A DNA stretch of 36,267 bases from Acidimicrobiales bacterium (GTDB lineage: Bacteria > Actinomycetota > Acidimicrobiia > Acidimicrobiales > Palsa-688). The notes under the pieces are model-generated. The model saw only the letters and a program-made list of their open reading frames with translations. It was not told the origin of the DNA and did not search any database. Location of the stretch: the NCBI GenBank assembly GCA_019241495.1, contig JAFAWZ010000292.1, forward strand, positions 1 to 36,267, written 5' to 3'. Made by a program: the position numbers and the translations under genes. This document shows, in pieces, positions 27,257-35,656 of this stretch (positions within the stretch are counted from its first letter, which is position 1; the number at the start of each line of letters is the position of its first letter).

Positions 27257-28882
27257 ATGAGCTCCCACCCGCCCCGAGCCCTCTGGCGCGCCGGTCCCGC
27301 CTCGGCCGAGCTGACGAGCCTCGATGAGCGGCTGGGGCTCCTTCTCGTCGTCCGGATCGGCTTCGTGCTGCTCGTCATGCTCGGCTCGCTGTTCGCATCC
27401 GACCAGGTGATCGTGAGCGTCACAGACGTCGGACCGCTCAGCGCGGCCTACCTGGTCGTGGCGGCGGGCGCCGAGTGGTACCGCCGGAGCCAGCTCAAGG
27501 GCCGGATGCTCGTCCACCGGCTGGTGCTCCCTCTAGACGCCGTCTACCTGGCGGTGATCAGCACGCCCTCAGGGGGTCCCCGCAGCCCGCTGGTCGCGCT
27601 CTTCGCAGTTCAGCTGATCGCGGTGACGCTGCTCGGCAGCCCGCGGGCCGGGCTGCGCACCGCGCTCTGGGACACGTTCCTGTTCGTGCTCATCCCGGCC
27701 CTCTCGCTCAGCGGGCGGATCGGCCAGTTCCTAGGGGTGAGCCAGGTCGCCGCGCCATCCACTACCGAGACGACCGTCGCCATCCTCGGTTTCTGGGTCG
27801 TCGCCGGCTGCACCTCGATCTTCTCCGCGGTCAGCGAGCGCGAGCTGCGGCGCAGCAAGGCCGAGATGAGCGCGCTGGCCGAGATGGCGAGCACCCTCGA
27901 AAACGTTCGTGAAGAAGAGGAGATCCTCGCGATCCTCCTCCGCGCCTTGGTACAGGCGTTTCCCTTGAAGCGGGGCGCCCTCTGGTACACCCATGGCACC
28001 CGGCCCCTCGGACTTGTGCTGCCCTCGGCGACCGGGGAGGTCGCCAACGTCCCGGTTCCGCCACTGGCGCGCGCCGACCGGGTCGCTGTCCTCGCATGGG
28101 GCGACCGCGAACCTCAGCTCGTCCGCCACCTGAGCCCCGACGACGATCCGGTGGTCTCCGGCCTCTTGCCCGAAGCGGCGAACGTCGCGGTGCTGCCCCT
28201 GCAGGTGGAAGGGAACAACTCCGGAATAATCGTGCTCGAGCACGGCGGGCACCGGCTGAAAGCCCGCCTGCCTCGCCGCACCCTGGTCATGCTGGCCCAG
28301 TTCGCCGGTCACGCCTCCCTCACCCTCCGCAACGCCCGATTGCTCGCCGAGAGGGAGCGGCTCGCCGCCATCGACGGCCTCACCGGATTGGCCAACCGGC
28401 GGGAGTTCGATCAGGTGCTGAGCCGTGAAGTCAACCGGGCCGAACGGTCGCACGAACCGTTGAGCCTGGTGGTCTTCGACGTCGACCACTTCAAGCAGAT
28501 CAACGACAGCCGCGGCCACCTGGGCGGCGACGAGGTCTTGCGGTCGATCGGGTCGGTGTTGGCCGGGGCGGTGCGGGAGATGGACCTGGTCTCTCGCTAC
28601 GGAGGTGAGGAATTCGCCATCATCCTGCCCCGCTGCGATCAGCACGACGCCATACGGGTCGTCGAGCGCATCACCAAGGCGGTCCGCCAGCACCCCGACC
28701 TGGTAGCCATCACCCTCAGCTCCGGCGTGGCGACCATCCCGTTCAACGCGCCCGACGGCCTGTCGCTCGTCGCGGCAGCCGACGAGGCCCTCTACGAGTC
28801 CAAGCGCACCGGGCGGGACCGCTATTCGGTGTCCGCCCGCCGCCCCGACAGCACCCGATCGTTCGGCAGCCTCGGTGTATAG
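27257..28882 (+). CDS. Membrane-anchored diguanylate cyclase (multi-TM, GAF-like, GGDEF)
   Basis: TM-rich N-terminus, coiled linker, C-terminal DGLTGLANRREFDQVL, DVDHFKQINDSRGHLGGDEVL, SRYGGEEFAIILP; RxxD I-site (REMD) five residues before GGEEF. Confidence 0.93.
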   Translation: MSSHPPRALWRAGPASAELTSLDERLGLLLVVRIGFVLLVMLGSLFASDQVIVSVTDVGPLSAAYLVVAAGAEWYRRSQLKGRMLVHRLVLPLDAVYLAVISTPSGGPRSPLVALFAVQLIAVTLLGSPRAGLRTALWDTFLFVLIPALSLSGRIGQFLGVSQVAAPSTTETTVAILGFWVVAGCTSIFSAVSERELRRSKAEMSALAEMASTLENVREEEEILAILLRALVQAFPLKRGALWYTHGTRPLGLVLPSATGEVANVPVPPLARADRVAVLAWGDREPQLVRHLSPDDDPVVSGLLPEAANVAVLPLQVEGNNSGIIVLEHGGHRLKARLPRRTLVMLAQFAGHASLTLRNARLLAERERLAAIDGLTGLANRREFDQVLSREVNRAERSHEPLSLVVFDVDHFKQINDSRGHLGGDEVLRSIGSVLAGAVREMDLVSRYGGEEFAIILPRCDQHDAIRVVERITKAVRQHPDLVAITLSSGVATIPFNAPDGLSLVAAADEALYESKRTGRDRYSVSARRPDSTRSFGSLGV

Positions 28883-28919
28883 ATAGGTGGGCGCGGTCCC
28901 GGCGTGGCACGCTGGACCG

Positions 28920-30194
28920 GTGTCATCGCTTCTCGAGGACCTGCGCTGGCGCGGCCTGGTCCACCAGCTGACGGATCCTGAACACCTCCCGACCCGCCTC
29001 GATGCCGGGCCCATGGTGGCCTACATCGGTTTCGACCCGACCGCTGACAGCCTGCACGTCGGCCACCTCCAGCAGCTGTGCCTCCTGCGCCGGTTTCAGG
29101 CGGCCGGCCACCGCGTCATCGCCCTGGTCGGTGGGGGCACCGGCATGATCGGTGATCCGAGCGGCAAGAGCGAAGAGCGCAACCTGCTCTCGACCGATCA
29201 GCTCGAGCGCAACCGGGCGGCCATCCGAGACCAGATCGCCCGGTTCCTCGACCCCGAAGCGCCGGGGACGGCTGTCATCGCCGACAACTTCGAATGGCTG
29301 TCCACCGCCACCCTCCTCGAGTTCTTGAGGGACGTCGGGAAGTTGTTCAGCGTCAACGAGATGATCCGCAAGGACTCGGTACGGGCCCGGCTGGAGGGCC
29401 GGGAGCAGAGCCTGTCGTTCACCGAGTTCAGCTACATGCTGCTGCAGGCCTGGGACTTCGTCGAGCTGTACGACCGCCACGGATGCGAGCTCCAGCTCGG
29501 CGGCAGCGACCAGTGGGGCAACATCACCGAAGGGGTCGATCTCATCCGCCGGCTGCGCGCCGCCACCGCGTACGGCCTGACCTCGCCGTTGGTCACCAAG
29601 GCCGATGGCACCAAGTTCGGCAAGACCGAGGCGGGCACGGTGTGGCTGGATCGGGACCGGACCTCGCCCTACGCGTTCTACCAATTCTGGTTGCGGACCA
29701 ACGATCCCGACGTGGCCGCGTACCTCCGCCGGTTCACCATGCTCGACCGAGCCCGCATCGAGGAGCTCGAGGCGGCTTTGGTGGCCCATCCCGAGCGGCG
29801 AGAGGCGCCGCGGGCCCTCGCTTTCGAGATGACCGCCCTGGTGCACGGCCGGGTAGAAGCCGAGCGGGCCGAGGCGGCCTCGGCGGTGCTCTTCACCGAT
29901 CGGATCGACGACCTCGATCCCGACACGCTGGCCAGCGCCCTGGCCGACGCCCCGACGACGCATATCGAACGGGCCCAGCTCGCAGAAGGCCTGCCCCTGA
30001 CGGACGCCTTGGTGACCTCGGGTCTGGCCTCGTCACGCAACCAGGCCCGGCAGCTGCTGGCCCAGGGATCGGTGTACGTGAACGGGCGCAAGGCGGCACC
30101 CGACGCGCTGCTCGGATTCGCCGACCTTCTCCACGGCCGGTGGATCGTGCTGCGGAGGGGCAAGGCCAACCAGCACGTCCTGTCGGTGGGCTAG
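28920..30194 (+). CDS. tyrS: Tyrosyl-tRNA synthetase
   Basis: VAYIGFDPTADSLHVGHLQQLCLLRRFQ, GGTGMIGDPSGKSEERNLL, LGGSDQWGNITEGVDLIRR, KADGTKFGKTEAGTVWLD, C-terminal S4-like domain. Confidence 0.97.
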   Translation: MSSLLEDLRWRGLVHQLTDPEHLPTRLDAGPMVAYIGFDPTADSLHVGHLQQLCLLRRFQAAGHRVIALVGGGTGMIGDPSGKSEERNLLSTDQLERNRAAIRDQIARFLDPEAPGTAVIADNFEWLSTATLLEFLRDVGKLFSVNEMIRKDSVRARLEGREQSLSFTEFSYMLLQAWDFVELYDRHGCELQLGGSDQWGNITEGVDLIRRLRAATAYGLTSPLVTKADGTKFGKTEAGTVWLDRDRTSPYAFYQFWLRTNDPDVAAYLRRFTMLDRARIEELEAALVAHPERREAPRALAFEMTALVHGRVEAERAEAASAVLFTDRIDDLDPDTLASALADAPTTHIERAQLAEGLPLTDALVTSGLASSRNQARQLLAQGSVYVNGRKAAPDALLGFADLLHGRWIVLRRGKANQHVLSVG

Positions 30195-30616
30195 GAAGCC
30201 AGCCCGGTGAGCGCACCGCGCAGGCGGGCCGCCACCTCGCCGGCCTCCTCGGCGTCGCGGTAGCGCCCGCGGGGCCAGAAGAAGCCGCGCAGCCCGTCTT
30301 TGAACCGGCGGGGCACCACGTGGAGGTGCACATGGGGCACGCTCTGGCTGACCACGTCGTTCAAGGCGAAGAAGGTTCCGTCGCAGCCGAGCGCGACGCG
30401 TTGTGCGCCCGCCACCCGGGCCGCCGCCTCCCAAACGGCCCCGGCCAGATGAGTGGGAAGCACCGCCACCGTCGCGTAGTGACGCCGGGGCACCACCAAG
30501 GTGTGCCCGGGGAAAACCGGGCGGGCGTCCAAGAACGCGACCACGTCGGGTTCGTCGAGGACGAAGTCACCCGGGGTCTCGCCGGCGATGATGGCGTCGA
30601 AGACGCATTTTTCCAC
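30191..30616 (-). CDS. HIT family protein
   Basis: CVFDAIIAGETPGDFVLDEPDVVAFLDARPVFPGHTLVVPRRHY...SVPHVHLHVVPRR (HxHxH). Confidence 0.92.
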   Translation of the reverse strand: MEKCVFDAIIAGETPGDFVLDEPDVVAFLDARPVFPGHTLVVPRRHYATVAVLPTHLAGAVWEAAARVAGAQRVALGCDGTFFALNDVVSQSVPHVHLHVVPRRFKDGLRGFFWPRGRYRDAEEAGEVAARLRGALTGLAS

Positions 30617-30645
30617 GCCGGCCAGCGTCGCGCGACGATGCTCGC

Positions 30646-31086
30646 ATGGACAACGATCACACCGCGCCCCTGACCTCCCGGCCCCCCGAGACGATCCTCC
30701 CGGAGCCGCCGCAGGCGGCCCAGCAGGCGCTCGAGCGGGCTCGCCTGCTCTCGGGCGACGCCCGCCGCCAGGCATTGGTCGAGGTGGTGGCCGATCACCC
30801 GACCCTGCTCGACGGATGGGCGGACCTGGCCGAGGTGGGGCGCGACCGGGTGGAGTCCTATGCCTACGCCCGGGTCGGCTACCACCGGGGGTTGGACGCG
30901 CTGCGCGGCGCAGGGTGGCGAGGATCGGGTTACGTGAGGTGGTCGCAGCCCGCCAACCGCGGGTTCCTGCGCTCGCTCGATGCCCTGCGGACAGCGGCCG
31001 CGCAGATAGGGGAGACCGGCGAAGCCGAGCGCTGCGAGGTGTTCCTCCGCCAACTGGACCCCGAATACCGGGGAGAGAGGCAGTGA
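30646..31086 (+). CDS. DUF3151-like actinobacterial protein
   Basis: LPEPPQAAQQALERARLL...DHPTLLDGWADLAEVGRDRVESYAYARVGYHRGLDALRGAGWRGSGYVRWSQPANRGFLRSLDAL. Confidence 0.75.
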   Translation: MDNDHTAPLTSRPPETILPEPPQAAQQALERARLLSGDARRQALVEVVADHPTLLDGWADLAEVGRDRVESYAYARVGYHRGLDALRGAGWRGSGYVRWSQPANRGFLRSLDALRTAAAQIGETGEAERCEVFLRQLDPEYRGERQ

Positions 31087-31640
31087 CGGCGGAAGGCCGT
31101 CTGGTCGGGCCCATTCCCGACGGCGAGGATCCTGACGCCTACGACCGGCGCCGGCGGCGGATCCTGTGGACCATGCCGAGCGGGCTGTACGTCCTCGGCA
31201 GCCGGGCGGGGGAGCGGCGCAACCTCATGACCCTCAACTGGGCCACCCAAGTCGCCATGGATCCGAAGCTCGTGGCGGTCAGCGTCGAGGTGGCCGCCTT
31301 GAGCCACCGCTTGGTGGCCGAGAGCCGAGCGTTCGCCTTGAGCATCATGCGCCGCGAGGACCGAGCCGCCATCCGCAAGTTCGTCAAGCCCCTCGATGAT
31401 GTTGGTGACCCGGGCCAGCTCGCCGGCTTCTCGGTGTGGGCCGCGACGAGTGGGGCCCCAGTGCTCGACATGGCCGCGGCGTGGTTGGACTGCCAGGTGG
31501 ACAAAGAGGTCGCCTGTGGCAGCCACACCCTCTTCATCGGCGTGATCGTCGACTGCGGCTGGGGGCCGGCCACCGACCCCGGGTCGGACCAGCTCGAGGT
31601 CTTGCGCATGGAGGACACAAGGATGAGCTACGGCGGCTGA
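31083..31640 (+). CDS. Flavin reductase-like FMN-binding protein
   Basis: RRRRILWTMPSGLYVLGSRAGERRNLMTLNWATQVAMDPKLVAVSVEVAALSHRLVAESRAFALSIM; GTG overlaps upstream TGA. Confidence 0.8.
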   Translation: MTAEGRLVGPIPDGEDPDAYDRRRRRILWTMPSGLYVLGSRAGERRNLMTLNWATQVAMDPKLVAVSVEVAALSHRLVAESRAFALSIMRREDRAAIRKFVKPLDDVGDPGQLAGFSVWAATSGAPVLDMAAAWLDCQVDKEVACGSHTLFIGVIVDCGWGPATDPGSDQLEVLRMEDTRMSYGG

Positions 31641-31672
31641 GCCGAGCCGGGCCCGCGGTTAGGCTCAGCATC

Positions 31673-32866
31673 CTGGAGCAGAGTGGCATCCCTCTCATCG
31701 CCGAGGAGGCGGCCTTCAAGGATCTCGTCGAACGGGCGAGGCGTGCTGATCGTTATGCCCTCGATACGGAATTCCACCGGGAGCGGACGTACTGGCCGTC
31801 GCTGGCGCTGTTGCAGATCGCCTGGTCCGACCACCCGCGAGAGCATCCCCAGGTCGCGTTGATCGACCCCCTGGCCGTCGACATGGCGCCATTGGCCGAG
31901 GTGCTGGCCGGCCCGGGCGTCATGGTGGCCCATGCCGCCGAGCAAGATCTCGAGATACTGGAGCGGATCTGCGGGATGGGCCCCAGCCGGCTCTTCGACA
32001 CCCAGATCGCGGCGGGCTTCGCGGGTCACGGCTCTTCCAGCCTGAGCGCGCTGACCCAGGCGTTCCTCGGTCAGGAGATGGCGAAGGGCGACCGGTTGAC
32101 CGATTGGCGGGTGCGGCCCCTGACCGATTCCCAGATGGCCTACGCGGCGGCCGACGTCGAGCATCTCCTCCAGCTGGCCGATGCCATCGCGGCCGACCTC
32201 GATCGATCCGATCGCACCGCCTGGGCCGAGGAGGAGTGCGAGTACGTCCGGCTTCGGTCCCATGGCCCGGGTGACCCGCTCAAAGCGTGGTGGAAGCTGC
32301 GCGATGCCCGGTCCCTGAAAGGAGCGTCGCGGGGGGTCGCCCAGGAAGTGGCGGCGTGGAGGGAGCGCCGGGCCCAAGCCGTCGACCAACCGGTCCGTTC
32401 CGTGCTCCCCGACCTCGCCGTACAAGCGATCTCGCACCGCCCGCCGGCCGATCCTGCCGCCCTGACTCGCATCCGCGGCCTCGAAGGTCGCCACATGCGC
32501 CCCGCGGTGGTGGAGGAGGTCCTCGCCGCCGTCGAGCGGGGCCGTGTTCTCCCCTCGAGCGAGCTCTGCCTGCCGCCCGCCGAGGACGTGCCGCGCGAGC
32601 TAAGAGCGCCCGTCGCTCTGGTCATGGCGTGGATCGCCCAGCTGGCCCGGGACTCGCGGATCGACACGTCACTGCTGGCCACGCGCGGCGACGTGGCGAC
32701 CTATCTTCGGGGGGAACCGGACTCCCGCCTCTCAGGCGGGTGGCGCTCCGCCCTCGTTGCCGAGCCGGTCCAGGCGCTCGTCGATGGCCGCGCCGCCCTG
32801 ACCTTCGACTCGGGTGGGTCGCTCGTCTTGGAGGAGAGGTCCCGCCGGCCCTACGCCGGTCCTTGA
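31673..32866 (+). CDS. rnd: Ribonuclease D-like 3'-5' exonuclease with HRDC-like region
   Basis: ADRYALDTEFHRERTYWPSLALLQIAW, AHAAEQDLEILERICG, LFDTQIAAGFAGHGSSSLSALTQAFLG, YAAADVEHLLQLAD. No ATG/GTG/TTG close to the expected N-terminus; CTG 31673 proposed. Confidence 0.88.
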   Translation: MEQSGIPLIAEEAAFKDLVERARRADRYALDTEFHRERTYWPSLALLQIAWSDHPREHPQVALIDPLAVDMAPLAEVLAGPGVMVAHAAEQDLEILERICGMGPSRLFDTQIAAGFAGHGSSSLSALTQAFLGQEMAKGDRLTDWRVRPLTDSQMAYAAADVEHLLQLADAIAADLDRSDRTAWAEEECEYVRLRSHGPGDPLKAWWKLRDARSLKGASRGVAQEVAAWRERRAQAVDQPVRSVLPDLAVQAISHRPPADPAALTRIRGLEGRHMRPAVVEEVLAAVERGRVLPSSELCLPPAEDVPRELRAPVALVMAWIAQLARDSRIDTSLLATRGDVATYLRGEPDSRLSGGWRSALVAEPVQALVDGRAALTFDSGGSLVLEERSRRPYAGP

Positions 32867-33090
32867 TCGGTGGGGGTCTTGAACCGGAGGTCCACCCTCA
32901 AGGTCAAGATGCCGTCTTCGACGCTTCCGGTTGCATCCCCGATGATGGCGTAGTCCTGGAAGTCGATGCGGGCCTGGTCGATGAAGCGCTTGCGTTCGGG
33001 ACCCTCCAACGGCGGTATGCCGCGCTGGCGCACGGCCTTGGCCCGGGCCCGAAACCGGCTTGTCATCGCGTCGATGTCCAACTCTTCCAC
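32851..33090 (-). CDS. Small hypothetical protein
   Basis: 79-aa ORF MEELDIDAMTSRFRARAKAVRQRGIPPLEGPERKRFIDQARIDFQDYAIIGDATGSVEDGILTLRVDLR; GTG start 8 nt after TAAGGT. Confidence 0.65.
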   Translation of the reverse strand: MEELDIDAMTSRFRARAKAVRQRGIPPLEGPERKRFIDQARIDFQDYAIIGDATGSVEDGILTLRVDLRFKTPTDQGPA

Positions 33091-33103
33091 GGAACCTCAC
33101 CTT

Positions 33104-33126
33104 AGAAGCTGTCGCGAAACCCGCGG
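33104..33126. repeat. Family A element end fragment (copy 3)
   Basis: AGAAGCTGTCGCGAAACCCGCGG matches the reverse complement of copy 1's right terminus (AGAAGCTGTCGCAAAACCCGCGG) with one mismatch over 23 bp. Confidence 0.7.
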
Positions 33127-33214
33127 CTCGCGATGCCTGCCTTGACGAACCTACGGCGATACACTGGCCGCCCGGCCAGTTATCTGGCCTTTCTCGACCA
33201 ACGGGAGCTTTAGG

Positions 33215-33400
33215 GTGAAAAAGGGACGGCATCGGCGCTTCGAAGAAGCGCGTGCTCTGAAGCGATTTGAGGCTGAGGATGTCGTGGAGCCGTGTGCCGA
33301 GTGCGGTGCCGAACCGGGAGCCGACCACGCCAGCTGGTGCCTGGCCATGGAAGACCTCGACGACGACGAGCTCTCAGACTCCGAGGCTCACCGCCTCTGA
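33215..33400 (+). CDS. Small Cys-containing acidic-tail protein
   Basis: VKKGRHRRFEEARALKRFEAEDVVEPCAECGAEPGADHASWCLAMEDLDDDELSDSEAHRL; GGGAG about 9 nt upstream of GTG. Confidence 0.55.
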   Translation: MKKGRHRRFEEARALKRFEAEDVVEPCAECGAEPGADHASWCLAMEDLDDDELSDSEAHRL

Positions 33401-34212
33401 CGTAGCACCGGGTGGGGTAGGGGAACGGCGCTTCCCTTTGTCCGAACCTCGAGATAGGCCACCAGGCGGTCGTAGACCGCGTCTCCGACGAGTGCCCGCA
33501 GCTCCGATTCCATGGTCTGGTACACGGCGCGTCGGGAGCCGAAGGCCTCGGGGGCCTCGGTGCACCACCAGTGGAACTCCTCCCCGCCCCCGCCCCAATG
33601 CCGGCGATCCCACTGGCCGACCGTCGAGGTGACCCGGCCGGTGGACTCGTCGGTGCTGTCTTCGCGGCGCAGGGGGAGCTGCCAGCACACGTCCGGCTTC
33701 ATCTCGAGGGGTGGGTTTCCTCGGCGCAGTGCGGCCTGGTGCAGCGCGCACCCGGCGCCCGCCGCGAAGCCCGGTCGGTTCAAGAAGATGCAGGCGTCTT
33801 CGACCATCCTGGTGACCAAGGTGCCGTCGGGCTCGGTCGTGACCACGCCGCCCTTGCGGCCGATCGCCGCGAACTGCCACTCATCCGCGGTGAGGGTTCG
33901 AGCCGCCTTCCTGACCCGGGCCGCGTCGGCCCGGTCGGTGAAATGCGCCCCGTATGAGCAGCACCCCTGCTCGAGCTGCGGCGCCGGCCCGGTCAGCACT
34001 CCCTGACAGCCCCGCCCGAATATGCACTCCCAGCCTGAGGTCAGGAACGTGACATCGAATGCCCACGTCCGCAGCTCCGCCGGGTCGTCGAAGGTAAGCC
34101 ACTCGTGGGCCTCAGGAGGTGTGTCCCGGTAGCTCTTCACGGCGGCCTTGACTACCGCCGCCTTGACGGCCGCGGCTTTCTTGGCCGGACGGCTCTTCGC
34201 TTTGGGTGCCAT
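33388..34212 (-). CDS. Cysteine-rich conserved hypothetical protein with Lys/Ala-rich N-terminus
   Basis: GWECIFGRGCQGVL, EQGCCSYGAHF, EDACIFLNRPGFAAGAGCALH, KPDVCWQLPLR, WWCTEAPEAFG. Confidence 0.78.
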   Translation of the reverse strand: MAPKAKSRPAKKAAAVKAAVVKAAVKSYRDTPPEAHEWLTFDDPAELRTWAFDVTFLTSGWECIFGRGCQGVLTGPAPQLEQGCCSYGAHFTDRADAARVRKAARTLTADEWQFAAIGRKGGVVTTEPDGTLVTRMVEDACIFLNRPGFAAGAGCALHQAALRRGNPPLEMKPDVCWQLPLRREDSTDESTGRVTSTVGQWDRRHWGGGGEEFHWWCTEAPEAFGSRRAVYQTMESELRALVGDAVYDRLVAYLEVRTKGSAVPLPHPVLRQRR

Positions 34213-34215
34213 GGC

Positions 34216-35595
34216 TCAGCCTCCCCGTCCCAGCTCGATCAAAAGCTCACCCGCGGCCAGCAGCCCTTTCCAGAATTGATCCATGACCATCCGCTCGTTG
34301 GGGGCGTGGATGCGGTCGCCGGGAAGCCCGACGCCGAGAAAGAGCACCGGGGCCCCCAGCACCCGACCCAACGCCTCTTCCGGCCCGCTGCCGCCTTCCC
34401 GGGTGAACAGCGGGGCCTGGCCCCACACCGTCTCGATGGCCCGACACAGGGCAGCCATCGACGGATGCTCGACCGGAGTCAAGGCCGGTGCGACGGCGCC
34501 TTCGCGCGTCACGGTCACCTCGACACCTGCGGGCAGCCGGTCGGCCAACCACGCCTTGAAGGCCGGCTCCACGTCGCTCGGCTGCTGGTCGGGCACGAGC
34601 CGGAACGCCACCTTGAACCCAGCTGTGGCCGGAACGATGGTCTTGATTCCAGGCCCCCCATAGCCGCTGTGCAGCCCCACCACCTCGGCGGTCGGGCGCA
34701 CGCCTATGCGCTCCAGCGGGGTGTAGCCCTCCTCGCCTTCCAGGTACGCGACGGCGCCGGCTGCGGCCCGGAAGGCGATCTCGTCGAATGGTTGAGCGTG
34801 CATCGATGCCTGCTCGCGCGAAGACAGGGCCCTGACCCGATCGTAGAAGCCGGGCAGGGTCACTCGTCCCTGCTCGTCGTGCAAGGCGGCGACCAGCCGA
34901 GCGGCTACGGCCGCCGCGTTGGGCACGGTCCCGCCCCACATGCCGCTGTGGAGGTCGATCGACGCGGTGCGGATGGCCACATCGAAGGCGACCAAGCCCC
35001 GCATGCCGACCGTCGTGGAGGGAACCTCCGGGCTGATCATCCCGGTGTCGGACACCACGACGACGTCGCACCGTAGCCGCTCGGCTTCGCTATCGAGCAA
35101 CGCCTCGAAGTTCGGGCTGCCCACCTCCTCCTCGCCTTCGACGAGGATCTTCAGGTTGACCGGCAACGTGTTGTCTCTGGCGAGCAGACCGCGCGCCGCC
35201 TCTATCTGGTAGAGGGTCTGGCCCTTGTCGTCGATGGAACCGCGGGCCCGGCACTCTCCGTCCACCACGACCGGCTCGAACGGCGGGCTGGCCCATTCGC
35301 CCAACGGGTCGACCGGTTGGACGTCGTGGTGGCCGTACACCAAAACGGTCGGTTTTCCCGGCCCGGCCCCCAACCACTCTCCGTAGACGGCCGGCCCGCC
35401 CCCGGTCTCGATGATCTCGACTGCCTCCATACCCGCCTGGCGCATCAGCCCGGCGCAGAACTCGGCCGATGCTCGCAGGTCGCCGGCGTGGCCGGGATCG
35501 GCTGATATCGACGGGATGCGAAGCCAGTCGAACAAGGTGTCGGTTATGCGGCCCCGCTCTGCGGTCAGGTAGGGCTGCAGAACGGCTTCGGGCAC
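34216..35595 (-). CDS. M20 family metallopeptidase (dipeptidase-like)
   Basis: TVLVYGHHDVQPVDPLGEWASPPFEP, GSIDDKGQTLYQIEAARGLL, KILVEGEEEVGSPNFEALL. GTG 35595 is 6 nt after TACGGT; ORF track start is 35658. Confidence 0.92.
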   Translation of the reverse strand: MPEAVLQPYLTAERGRITDTLFDWLRIPSISADPGHAGDLRASAEFCAGLMRQAGMEAVEIIETGGGPAVYGEWLGAGPGKPTVLVYGHHDVQPVDPLGEWASPPFEPVVVDGECRARGSIDDKGQTLYQIEAARGLLARDNTLPVNLKILVEGEEEVGSPNFEALLDSEAERLRCDVVVVSDTGMISPEVPSTTVGMRGLVAFDVAIRTASIDLHSGMWGGTVPNAAAVAARLVAALHDEQGRVTLPGFYDRVRALSSREQASMHAQPFDEIAFRAAAGAVAYLEGEEGYTPLERIGVRPTAEVVGLHSGYGGPGIKTIVPATAGFKVAFRLVPDQQPSDVEPAFKAWLADRLPAGVEVTVTREGAVAPALTPVEHPSMAALCRAIETVWGQAPLFTREGGSGPEEALGRVLGAPVLFLGVGLPGDRIHAPNERMVMDQFWKGLLAAGELLIELGRGG

Positions 35596-35656
35596 CTCAG
35601 CACCGTAGTGCACTGCCTGGCCGGGCAGCCCGGCCCGCCGGTAGATTCGCCCGGTC

